From Oceanicella actignis (GTDB taxonomy: Bacteria; Pseudomonadota; Alphaproteobacteria; Rhodobacterales; Rhodobacteraceae): a DNA stretch of 64,000 nt. Shown here piece after piece: positions 56,470 through 64,000 of this stretch; the first letter of the stretch is position 1, and each line of letters begins with the position of its first letter. The translations under genes were made by a program, and so were the position numbers. The notes under the pieces were generated by a model that worked only from the letters and a program-made list of their open reading frames with translations, was not told the origin of the DNA and did not search any database. The stretch spans positions 310,001-374,000 of the forward strand of contig NZ_VNHJ01000002.1 of the NCBI RefSeq assembly GCF_008124525.1. The letters are read 5' to 3'.

Positions 56470-57390
56470 TCAGCCGCGCCGGCGCGCGAAGCCGGCCCCG
56501 GCCAGCGCGCCCAGACCCGTCAGCAGCAGCGCGCCGGCCGCCGGGACCGGCACGGCGGTCGAGCGCACGTCCACCGGATCGAGGAAGGCGTTCGGATCAT
56601 ACAGGCTCAGATCGCCGTCGATGGCCGAGAAGACGGCGTTGCGCTCGGGCCCGGCGCTGTTGGCGACCGAACCGAACGAGAGGCGGATCTGGTCCGTGTC
56701 CACGAAGCGCAGCACCAGCGCGCCGCTTGCGTCGGTTTCGTCGAAGTTCGTGCCCGGCCCGGTGAACAGGTAGGTCTCGCCCTCATCCGTCGCGGTCAGC
56801 GCCTGCGGCGCGTCGCCCAGCTGGTATTGCGCCAGCCCGTCGGCGCGCCAGACGCGCAGGAATTCCGACTGCGAGGGCTCGCCGTCCACGTCATAGATCA
56901 GCAGCTCGACGGCGGCGGCCCTGAAGGGCGTCGAGAAGGTTCCCGACAGCGCGCCGGTGCCGTCGAACAGCGCGATGGTCAGATCGATGCCCGCAAAGCC
57001 GTAGTCGAGCGATTCGTAAAGAAAGCCCAGGTCGTCATTGGGCTCGGCCGCGCCGTTGGGGGCGTAGTAGTTCGGCGCGAAGCCGCGCCGGGCCTCGCCC
57101 GTGAGCTTCCTTCCGCGCGAGCCCCTCCTGCCGTCGTTGACGGTGGCGAAATGCGTGTTGGCCTCATCGACCACGGCGGTCACGCGGGCGTCGACGGTGG
57201 TCGCGCCGTCGGTCGCGACGGCGATGAAGTCGACGCTGAGGGCGTTGGTGATCGCCGGACCGGCGAAACCGTCCATGTTCGCCACGTCGGTCGGCGCGAC
57301 GGCGTTGTTGAACTTGAGCGGCAGCGCGCCTGCGGGTGCGGCCCAAATCGCGGCGCCAAGCGCCGCGGCCAGGATCGAAACGTGCTTCAT
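56470..57390 (-). CDS. secreted protein with VPVPA/PEP-CTERM-type sorting signal
   Basis: A 306-residue exported protein of unknown function. The signal peptide is KHVSILAAALGAAIWAAPAG with cleavage after AGA. The body contains VDFIAVATDGATTVDARVTA, a GRRGSRGRKLTGEARRG loop and FDGTGALSGTFSTPFRAAAV, consistent with a beta-sandwich surface domain. The C-terminus is STAVPVPAAGALLLTGLG with an ARRRG tail: motif, helix, basic cluster. Third such protein in the window. It lies between the DUF1285 gene and the repeat tract. Confidence 0.72.
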   Translation of the reverse strand: MKHVSILAAALGAAIWAAPAGALPLKFNNAVAPTDVANMDGFAGPAITNALSVDFIAVATDGATTVDARVTAVVDEANTHFATVNDGRRGSRGRKLTGEARRGFAPNYYAPNGAAEPNDDLGFLYESLDYGFAGIDLTIALFDGTGALSGTFSTPFRAAAVELLIYDVDGEPSQSEFLRVWRADGLAQYQLGDAPQALTATDEGETYLFTGPGTNFDETDASGALVLRFVDTDQIRLSFGSVANSAGPERNAVFSAIDGDLSLYDPNAFLDPVDVRSTAVPVPAAGALLLTGLGALAGAGFARRRG

Positions 57391-57508
57391 CGGTTGGGCT
57401 CCGTCGCGGAACGGCGGCGCTGGCGCGAGCGGCCGGCGTCGGCGTGATCATAATGGCGACGAATCATTCATTCAAGGTTCATTTACCGATCCGCCGATCT
57501 GCAAATCG

Positions 57509-58105
57509 TCAGTCGGGCAGCTCGTCGGCGGCGATCAGCGGAAAGAACATGCCGCCCGAGCGCACGCCGAACCATTCGCGCCCGTCCTGACGCGCGCGCT
57601 CGCCGATCTCGGCCAGGCGGTAGAAGCTCTTGCGGTCGATGAGCGCCTCGAGCCCGCGGCGCACATGCACATAGGGGCTGGGCTCGCCGGTGGCGGGGTC
57701 GTGAGCCACGCGGATCGGGTTCTCGGGGCCGGCGGCGGTCTCGTCGCCGACATTCGTCGCGAAGACGATCGTCTGATCGGGGCCGGGGTTCTCGACGCGG
57801 AAATCGACCGCCACGAAAGGCGCGTCCTCGACGACGATGCCGACCTTCTCGACCGGGGTGACAAGGTAGTAGCGGTCGCCGTCCTTGCGCAGGATCGAGG
57901 CGAACAGGCGCACCAGCGCCTCGCGCCCGATGGGCGTGCCCAGATACCACCAGCTGCCGTCGCGCGCGATCCGCATGTCCAGATCGCCGCAAAAGGGCGG
58001 ATTCCACAGATGCACCGGCGGCGGCCCCTTCTTCGCCGCCGCGGCGGCGGCGCGCGCAAGGCTCTCCTGCGTCGGCTTGTCCGTCGGTCCGGCGCTCTCG
58101 CTCAT
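57509..58105 (-). CDS. DUF1285 domain protein
   Basis: A 198-residue cytoplasmic protein of unknown function. It matches DUF1285 by HLWNPPFCGDLDMRIARDGS, WYLGTPIGREALVRLFASIL and RKDGDRYYLVTPVEKVGIVV, with a conserved NVGDE segment. It is divergent from moxR across 120 nt, an arrangement often conserved in Rhodobacterales. Start at MSESAGPTD; the Ala/Lys-rich N-terminal 30 residues are variable. Confidence 0.88.
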   Translation of the reverse strand: MSESAGPTDKPTQESLARAAAAAAKKGPPPVHLWNPPFCGDLDMRIARDGSWWYLGTPIGREALVRLFASILRKDGDRYYLVTPVEKVGIVVEDAPFVAVDFRVENPGPDQTIVFATNVGDETAAGPENPIRVAHDPATGEPSPYVHVRRGLEALIDRKSFYRLAEIGERARQDGREWFGVRSGGMFFPLIAADELPD

Positions 58106-58225
58106 GCCGCGCTCCTCGATTCGTTGCGTGTCGCTTCCGCCGCCGGCTGCATCGCCGACGCTGGACATGCTATGCCTGCGGTCTAGAGTTTCAACCCGCA
58201 CCCCGCTTCGCGCAGGAGGATCCGC

Positions 58226-59239
58226 ATGACCGAAGACCCCGCCGCACTGGCCGCCGAGATCGAGTCCCTGGGCGAGGCGCTGGCGCGCGTGCGCGCCGAG
58301 GTGTCGCGCAGCGTGATCGGCCAGCAGGGCGTGGTCGATCTGACGCTGGCGGCGCTGCTGTCGGGCGGGCATGCGCTGCTGGTCGGCGCGCCCGGCCTGG
58401 CCAAGACCCGCCTGGTCGAGACGCTGGGCGTCGTGCTGGGGCTGGATGCCGGGCGGGTGCAGTTCACCCCCGACCTGATGCCGGCCGACATCCTTGGCGC
58501 CGAGGTGCTGGAAGAGGCCGAGCATGGCGGCGGCCGCGCCTTCCGCTTCATCGAGGGGCCGGTGTTCTGCCAGCTGCTCATGGCCGACGAGATCAACCGC
58601 GCCTCGCCGCGCACGCAATCGGCGCTGCTTCAGGCGATGCAGGAGCGGCACGTCACCGTCGCCGGCCAGCGGCGCGACCTGCCGGCGCCCTTCCATGTGC
58701 TGGCCACGCAGAACCCCATCGAGCAGGAGGGCACCTATCCCCTGCCCGAGGCGCAGCTCGACCGCTTCCTGCTTCAGATCGACGTGGACTTCCCCTCGCG
58801 CGAGGACGAGCGGCGCATCCTTCTGGCCACCACCGGCGCCGACGAGGCCGGCCCCGCCCCGGTCCTCGACGCGCCGGCGCTGATCGCGGCGCAGCGGCTG
58901 GTGCGCCGCATGCCGGTGGGCGAGAGCGTGCTCGAGGCGATCCTGACGCTGGTGCGTTCCGCGCGCCCCGATCTGCCCGAGGCCGCCGAGCCCGTCGCCG
59001 CCCAGGTCGCCTGGGGGCCGGGGCCGCGCGCGGCGCAGGCGCTGATGCTGGCGACGCGCGCGCGGGCGCTGCTGGACGGGCGCCTTGCGCCCTCGGTCGA
59101 GGATGTGGCGGCGCTGGCGCGGCCGGCGCTGCGCCACCGCATGGCGCTGACCTTCGCCGCGCGCGCCGAGGGCGCCTCGCTGGATGCGCTGATCGACGAT
59201 CTGGTGGCGCGCGCGCTGGGCGTCGAGGCCGCCGCATGA
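58226..59239 (+). CDS. MoxR-family AAA+ ATPase
   Basis: A 337-residue AAA+ chaperone-like ATPase. Walker A is GAPGLAKTRLVE, Walker B is LLMADEINRASPRTQ, then LLQAMQERHVTVAG (sensor region), TQNPIEQEGTYPLPEAQLDR and a C-terminal lid. MoxR proteins assist assembly or metal loading of partner complexes, usually with the DUF58/VWA proteins encoded next to them. Ribosome site GGAGGA. Its stop overlaps the next start (ATGA). Confidence 0.93.
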   Translation: MTEDPAALAAEIESLGEALARVRAEVSRSVIGQQGVVDLTLAALLSGGHALLVGAPGLAKTRLVETLGVVLGLDAGRVQFTPDLMPADILGAEVLEEAEHGGGRAFRFIEGPVFCQLLMADEINRASPRTQSALLQAMQERHVTVAGQRRDLPAPFHVLATQNPIEQEGTYPLPEAQLDRFLLQIDVDFPSREDERRILLATTGADEAGPAPVLDAPALIAAQRLVRRMPVGESVLEAILTLVRSARPDLPEAAEPVAAQVAWGPGPRAAQALMLATRARALLDGRLAPSVEDVAALARPALRHRMALTFAARAEGASLDALIDDLVARALGVEAAA

Positions 59240-60171
59240 GCGCCCGCCCGCCCCAGGCACCGCCCGACGCGGCCTTCATGCGCGCGGCGCGGCTGCGGCG
59301 CGACGCCGAGCGCGCGGCGGGCGCGCTGCCGCCCTTGCTGGTCGAGGCGCGGCGCCTGGCGGCGGCGGTCTCGTCCGGCGCGCATGGGCGCCGGCGCGCG
59401 GGGGCGGGCGAGGCGTTCTGGCAATATCGCCGCGCCATGCCGGGCGATCCGGCCTCGGCCGTCGACTGGCGGCGCTCGGCGCGCTCGGATCAGCTCTTCG
59501 TGCGCGAGACCGAGTGGGAATCGCCGCAATCGGTCTGGTTATGGGCCGATGACGCGGCGTCCATGTCGTGCCGCTCGGCCGCCGCGCCGCGCGCCAAGCG
59601 CGACCGCGCGGCGCTTCTGGCGCTGGCGCTGGCGGCGCTGGTCATCCGCGGGGGCGAGCGCGCGGCCCTTCTGGGCGCGGGCCGCCCCGGCGCCGGCGAG
59701 GCGCAGCTGCGCCGCATGGCCGCCGCCCTGGCCGCGCCGCCGGTCGCCGAGGACGCCCGCCCGGCCTGGGGCGCGCCGCCCGCCGCCGCCTGGACGCGCG
59801 GCGGCACGGCGGTGTTCCTGTCCGACTTCCTCGGCCCCCTGGCCCCGGTCGAGGCGGCGCTGCGCGCGGCCGCCGCGGCGGGGGTGGGCGGGGTGTGCCT
59901 GCAGATCCTCGACCCGGCCGAAGAGGCGTTCCCCTTCGATGGGCGCGTCGATTTCCTGTCGCCGGACGGCGCCATGCGCCACGACGCCCACCGCGCCGAG
60001 TCGCTGCGCGAGGCCTACCGCCGCCGTCTGGCCGAGCGCCGCGCCCGCCTGCGCGACGCCGCCCGCCGCAGCGGCTGGCAATTCGGCGTGCATCGCACCG
60101 ACCAGAGCGCGCGCGCGGCGCTGGTCTGGCTGCACGGCGCCGTCGCCGCGCGGCGCGAGCGGCCATGCTGA
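59236..60171 (+). CDS. DUF58 domain protein
   Basis: A 311-residue protein with the DUF58 signature region RRAMPGDPASAVDWRRSARS followed by QLFVRETEWE. This is a vWA-like domain thought to work with MoxR. No transmembrane helix is present in this short form. It is translationally coupled to moxR (4-nt overlap) and to the DUF4159 gene (7-nt overlap). Confidence 0.88.
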   Translation: MSARPPQAPPDAAFMRAARLRRDAERAAGALPPLLVEARRLAAAVSSGAHGRRRAGAGEAFWQYRRAMPGDPASAVDWRRSARSDQLFVRETEWESPQSVWLWADDAASMSCRSAAAPRAKRDRAALLALALAALVIRGGERAALLGAGRPGAGEAQLRRMAAALAAPPVAEDARPAWGAPPAAAWTRGGTAVFLSDFLGPLAPVEAALRAAAAAGVGGVCLQILDPAEEAFPFDGRVDFLSPDGAMRHDAHRAESLREAYRRRLAERRARLRDAARRSGWQFGVHRTDQSARAALVWLHGAVAARRERPC

Positions 60172-63100
60172 GCCTCGGCGCCATCGCTTTCCTGAACCCC
60201 TGGGCGCTGGTCGCGCTGGCGGCCCTGCCTGCGCTGTGGCTGCTGCTGCGCGCAACGCCTCCCGCCCCGCGCCGGGTCCGTTTCGCGGGGGTGGGGCTGC
60301 TGGCCGGCCTGCGCGAGACCGAGCGCACGCCTGACCGCACCCCGTGGTGGCTTCTGGCGCTGCGGATGCTGCTGGCGACGGCGCTGATCCTGGCCTTCGC
60401 CGAGCCCGTCTCGAACCCGCGCCGCGCCCTTGCGGGGGGCGGGACGCTGCTGATCGCGCTGGACGGCGGCTGGGCCTCGGCGCCGGACTGGGAGGCGCGG
60501 CGCGCCCGCGCGGCCGAGGCCCTGGACCAGGCGGCGCGGGCCGGGCGGCCGGCGATCCTGGTCTCGATCGCCGATCCGGGGCCCGAGGGCTGGCGCTTCG
60601 ACCCGCGCCCGGCCGACGACTGGCGCGGCGCGCTGGCCGCGCTGGCGCCGCGCCCCTGGGCGCCGCCGCGCGCCGCCTTCGCCGCGGCGCTGGATGCGCG
60701 CGCGGCGATGGGCTTCGCCGCCGGAGGGCTCGAGATCCTGTGGCTCACCGACGGGCTGGCGCATGAACCCGGCGACGGGCTGGCCGAGACCTTCGCCGCG
60801 CTCGGGCCGACCACGATCGTTCCGCCCGCGACGCCCGCGCCGGGGCTGCGGCCGCCGGCGCTCGACAAGGACGGCGCGCTGGTCGTCGAGGTCGTGCGCG
60901 CCGGCGCGGACGGCGCCCGGGCCGTGACGGCGGCGGCCATCGGCCGCGGCCCGGACGGCGTCGAGCGCCGGTTGGGCGTCGCGCGCGCGGCGATCCCCGA
61001 GGGCGCGCAGCTCGCGCGGCTGCGCTTCGACCTGCCGCTCGAGCTGCGCAACCGGGTCGAGCGCGTGGTCCTTCTGGACGCGCCCTCGGCCGGCGGCGCG
61101 GCGCTGGCCGACGACGCGCTGCGCCGCCGCCGCGTGGGCCTTGCCGCGGGGCGCGACGATGCGGGCGCGGCGCCGCTGGTCTCGCCGCTGCATTACCTGC
61201 GCAAGGCGCTCGAGCCCACGGCCGAGCTGGTCGAGGGCGGCGTCTCGGCGCTGCTGGCGGCGCGCCCCGACGCCATCATCCTGGCCGATGTCGGCGCGAT
61301 GGACGACGCCGAGCGCCAAGCCCTGACCGAATGGGTCCGCGCCGGCGGGCTGCTGGTGCGCTTCGCCGGCCCGCGCCTGGCGCGCGCCGCCGCCGAGCAG
61401 GCCAGCGGCCAGGCGCCGCCCGATCCGCTGCTGCCCGTGCGCCTGCGCGCGGGCGGGCGCGAGCTGGGCGGCGCCCTGAGCTGGAGCGCGCCGCAGCATC
61501 TGCGCCCCTTCCCGCCCGACGGTCCCTTCGCCGGGCTCGAGCCGCCATCGGACGTCGAGATCCGCCGCCAGGTCCTGGCCCAGCCCGGCCCCGACCTGGC
61601 GCGCCGCACGCTGGCCGCGCTCGAGGACGGCGCGCCGCTGGTCACGGCGGCCGATCTGGGCGCGGGGCGGGTGGTTCTGTTCCATGTGACGGCCGACGCC
61701 GAATGGTCGTCATTGCCGCTGTCCGGGCTCTTCGTGCGGATGCTCGAGCGCCTGGCGCTGGCCGCGCCGGCCGCCCGCCCGGCCGCCGAGCTGGCCGCCG
61801 ACGATGCGCTGTGGAAGCCGCTTGCGGTGCTGGACGGGTTCGGCCGCCCCGCCGATCCGGGCGCCATGCCGGCCATTCCCGGCAAGGCGCTGGCCGCCGG
61901 CGTGGGGCCCGGCGCGCCGCCGGGGATCTATGCGGCGGGCGAGCGGCGCGCGGCGGTCAACGTTCTGGGCCCCGAGGCGCAGCTTGTCCCGGCGCCGCCG
62001 CCGCCCTTGGGCGTGCGCGTGGATCCGGGGCTGGGCGGCGCGCGCGAGGTCGGCTGGAAGGGGCCCCTGCTGGGCCTGGCCGCGGCGCTGCTGGCGCTGG
62101 ACGCGCTGGCGGCGCTGCTGGCGACCGGCCGGCTGCGGCTGAGCCGGCGCGCCGGCGCGGCGGCGCTGGCGGCGGGCCTGGCGCTGGGCGCCGGCGCGGC
62201 CGGGCTTCCGCCCGCATCCGCCGCTCCGAAGCCCGCCGCGCCGCCCTCGGCGGCCGAGGGCGGCGCCGCGAACCCGGCCGCCTTGAACCTTGCCGCCGTC
62301 GGGGGCCCCGCGGGATCGTCGCCGGGCGCCGCGATGGTCGCCGCAGCGCAGTCCGGCTCCCCGCCGCCCCCCGCGGCGCTCCGGTCGATGCGCGGCGCCC
62401 TCTTTCGCTTCGCGGGTTCGTCGCCGGGCCTGCACGGCGCCTCGGGCGCGCGGCCCGCGCTTGCCGTCCGCGGCCGGGGCGCCGCCGCGCCCCTGCGGCT
62501 GGCGCAGGCCGCTTCGGCGCCCGGGGGCGAAGGGGCGGGCGGCCAGCCCCCGGCCCGCCGGCGCCCGCCGCCCGATCCCGAGCGCGACGCGCGCGCGTTG
62601 GCCGCCACGCGCGACACGACGCTGGCCTATGTGCGCACCGGCGATCCCCAGACCGACCGCATCAGCGAGGCCGGGCTGCGGGGGCTGTCGCGCGTGCTGG
62701 CCGCGCGCACGGCGGTCGAGCCGGGCGAGCCGATGGGGGTGGACCTCGAACGCGACGATCTCGCCTTCTTTCCGCTGCTCTACTGGCCGGTCGCCACGGC
62801 CCAGCCGCGCCCCTCGGACGGCGCCTATGCGCGGCTCAACGCCTATCTGCGCGCGGGCGGCATGATCGTGTTCGACCTGCGCGATCCGCGCCTTTCGCTG
62901 GGCGCGGACGGGGCCGGGCCCGGCGCACGGGCGCTGCGGCGGCTGGCCGGCCCGCTGGACCTGCCGCCGCTCGAGCCGGTTCCGCGCGACCACGTCCTGA
63001 CCCGCACCTTCTACCTGCTCGACGACTTTCCCGGCCGCCGCGCGGGCGAGCGCGTGTGGATCGAGGCCGCCCCCGCCCCGCGCGAGGCCGACGGGCGGCC

Positions 63101-63335
63101 CTTCCGCATCCTGAACGACGGCGTCTCGCCGGTGGTGATCGGCGCCAATGACTGGGCCGGCGCCTGGGCGGTGTCCGAGGACGGCGCCTTCCTGCTGCCC
63201 GTCGGCCGCGCCGGCGAGCGGCGGCGCGAGATGGCCTTTCGCTTCGGCGTCAACCTGGTGATGTATGCCCTGACCGGAAGCTACAAGTCCGACCAGGTGC
63301 ATGTGCCCGCCCTGCTCGAGAGGCTGGGGAACTGA
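60165..63335 (+). CDS. DUF4159 membrane protein with N-terminal BatA-like region
   Basis: A 1056-residue protein. The N-terminus (AIAFLNPWALVALAALPALW and RTPWWLLALRMLLATALILA) is the two-helix BatA-type membrane region; a periplasmic or cytoplasmic vWA-like domain follows (TLLIALDGGWASAPDWE). Two further hydrophobic stretches occur near residue 640-690. A Pro/Ala-rich linker leads to the C-terminal DUF4159 domain (LAYVRTGDPQTDRISEAGL, DLAFFPLLYWPVA, LRAGGMIVFDLRDPR). It probably forms a membrane complex with MoxR and DUF58; function unknown. The start overlaps the DUF58 stop by 7 nt. Confidence 0.88.
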   Translation: MLSLGAIAFLNPWALVALAALPALWLLLRATPPAPRRVRFAGVGLLAGLRETERTPDRTPWWLLALRMLLATALILAFAEPVSNPRRALAGGGTLLIALDGGWASAPDWEARRARAAEALDQAARAGRPAILVSIADPGPEGWRFDPRPADDWRGALAALAPRPWAPPRAAFAAALDARAAMGFAAGGLEILWLTDGLAHEPGDGLAETFAALGPTTIVPPATPAPGLRPPALDKDGALVVEVVRAGADGARAVTAAAIGRGPDGVERRLGVARAAIPEGAQLARLRFDLPLELRNRVERVVLLDAPSAGGAALADDALRRRRVGLAAGRDDAGAAPLVSPLHYLRKALEPTAELVEGGVSALLAARPDAIILADVGAMDDAERQALTEWVRAGGLLVRFAGPRLARAAAEQASGQAPPDPLLPVRLRAGGRELGGALSWSAPQHLRPFPPDGPFAGLEPPSDVEIRRQVLAQPGPDLARRTLAALEDGAPLVTAADLGAGRVVLFHVTADAEWSSLPLSGLFVRMLERLALAAPAARPAAELAADDALWKPLAVLDGFGRPADPGAMPAIPGKALAAGVGPGAPPGIYAAGERRAAVNVLGPEAQLVPAPPPPLGVRVDPGLGGAREVGWKGPLLGLAAALLALDALAALLATGRLRLSRRAGAAALAAGLALGAGAAGLPPASAAPKPAAPPSAAEGGAANPAALNLAAVGGPAGSSPGAAMVAAAQSGSPPPPAALRSMRGALFRFAGSSPGLHGASGARPALAVRGRGAAAPLRLAQAASAPGGEGAGGQPPARRRPPPDPERDARALAATRDTTLAYVRTGDPQTDRISEAGLRGLSRVLAARTAVEPGEPMGVDLERDDLAFFPLLYWPVATAQPRPSDGAYARLNAYLRAGGMIVFDLRDPRLSLGADGAGPGARALRRLAGPLDLPPLEPVPRDHVLTRTFYLLDDFPGRRAGERVWIEAAPAPREADGRPFRILNDGVSPVVIGANDWAGAWAVSEDGAFLLPVGRAGERRREMAFRFGVNLVMYALTGSYKSDQVHVPALLERLGN

Positions 63336-63336
63336 G

Positions 63337-64000
63337 ATGACCGCCGGCATCGACTTCGCGCCCCTTCTGCCGCCCGCCGCCGTCGCGGCGCTGGGCGCGC
63401 TGATGCTGCTGGGCGCGCTGCTGGCCGCGGCGCGCGGCGCGCCGGGCTGGCCGCTGCGCGCGGCGGCGGCGCTGGCGCTGACCGCGGCGCTGGCCAACCC
63501 CAGCCTCAAGCGCGAGCGGCGCGATCCGCTGCCCGACGTGGCGCTGGTGATCGTGGACGAAAGCGCCTCGAACCGCATAGAGGACCGCGCCGCGCAGACC
63601 CGCGCCGCCGAGCGCGCGCTGACCGAGGCGCTGGCGCGGCTGGGCGCCGACCCCGACCGCCCGCTGGAGACGCGCGTGACGCATGTGCGCGACGCCGGCG
63701 CCGATGGCACGCGCCTGGCCGAGGCCCTGCGCGCGGCCGCTGCGCCGGTGGCGCCGGACCGCATCGCCGGGGCGCTGATCGTGACCGACGGCCGCGCCCA
63801 TGACGCCGACGCCGCGCCCGCGGATTTCCCGGCTCCCGTGCATGTCCTGCTGACCGGCCGCCCCGACGAGTGGGACCGGCGCCTGACCCTGACCGCCGCG
63901 CCGGCCTTCGGCATCGTCGGCGAAGAGGTCGAGGTCTCGTTCCGCGTCGAGGCGCTGGGCGCCGCCCCGCCCGAGGCGCGCGAGCCGGCCGAGGTCGAGC
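63337..64000 (+). CDS. membrane protein of the MoxR-DUF58-DUF4159 cluster, N-terminal part
   Basis: Only the first 221 codons are in the window. Two hydrophobic helices (AALGALMLLGALLAAARG and PLRAAAALALTAALANP) are followed by a vWA-like strand with DVALVIVDESASNRIEDRAA and IAGALIVTDGRAHD, the pattern of a VWA domain (D-x-S-x-S in relaxed form). In related genomes this position holds a large membrane protein of unknown function. It begins 1 nt after the DUF4159 stop. Confidence 0.78.
   Translation, partial: MTAGIDFAPLLPPAAVAALGALMLLGALLAAARGAPGWPLRAAAALALTAALANPSLKRERRDPLPDVALVIVDESASNRIEDRAAQTRAAERALTEALARLGADPDRPLETRVTHVRDAGADGTRLAEALRAAAAPVAPDRIAGALIVTDGRAHDADAAPADFPAPVHVLLTGRPDEWDRRLTLTAAPAFGIVGEEVEVSFRVEALGAAPPEAREPAEVE

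Noticed and set aside
56034-56773. Plus-strand frames with repeated APFGQG-like peptides in the repeat tract
   Set aside because: The peptide repeats follow from the DNA repeats; there is no start with a ribosome site, and the frame runs antisense into the VPVPA gene.

Overview
The window is chromosomal DNA from a very GC-rich alphaproteobacterium, most probably a marine or marine-derived member of the Rhodobacterales. Supporting signs are the irr/fabA/fabB/fabI block, the rimP-nusA-ylxR-infB-rbfA-truB-rpsO-pnp operon, the DUF1285/moxR/DUF58/DUF4159 and NUDIX/cca blocks, proteins ending in a VPLPA-type C-terminal sorting signal, and a dmdA-acuI pair for the algal osmolyte DMSP. The genus cannot be fixed from the sequence. 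No tRNA, rRNA, CRISPR, prophage or intact insertion sequence was seen. Strong codon bias makes long antisense frames open everywhere; these were treated as shadows.

Layout. 0-4 kb: start of a 2-hydroxyacid dehydrogenase (runs off the left edge), an SH3-domain protein, the Fur-family regulator Irr, and fabA-fabB-fabI for unsaturated fatty acid synthesis. 4-7 kb: a VPLPA-CTERM secreted protein, an endonuclease/exonuclease/phosphatase-fold protein and an EamA exporter. 6.9-17.7 kb (minus): the translation/transcription operon from rimP (TTG start, terminator-like hairpin just upstream) to pnp, with a second sorting-signal protein between truB and rpsO. 18-27 kb: pabB and a pabC-like gene, the fused NuoE/NuoF-type beta subunit of an NAD-linked formate dehydrogenase, a small lipoprotein, purD, an acyl-CoA dehydrogenase and a lytic transglycosylase.

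27-34 kb is the most interesting stretch: a minus-strand run DUF2182 - DUF1326 - dmdA - acuI, a divergent GntR regulator with a promoter and a TGTCTGACA palindrome between them, then a ThDP enzyme and a MarR regulator with a C-terminal cysteine cluster. 34-43 kb: a glycosyltransferase, the catalytic alpha subunit of formate dehydrogenase (14 kb from its beta subunit and on the other strand), a histidine phosphatase, a cold-shock protein, a degenerate RAYT-type transposase relic next to cutA, and a TRAP transporter. 43-54 kb: a soluble hybrid histidine kinase with about eight PAS modules, a TMADH-like FMN/FAD demethylase and an MttB-family methyltransferase with a divergent LysR regulator, and two LysE exporters. 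54-64 kb: cca-NUDIX, a decayed GC-rich repeat tract, a third sorting-signal protein, DUF1285, and the MoxR-DUF58-DUF4159 cluster running off the right edge.

Functionally, several genes converge on methylated-osmolyte and C1 metabolism. DmdA moves a methyl group from DMSP to tetrahydrofolate, AcuI reduces the acryloyl-CoA formed by other DMSP routes, the MttB-like and TMADH-like proteins probably demethylate quaternary or tertiary amines, and formate dehydrogenase oxidises the resulting formate to CO2 with NADH formation. The pathway-level link is inference; the gene identities rest on sequence motifs and remembered family sequences, not on database searches.
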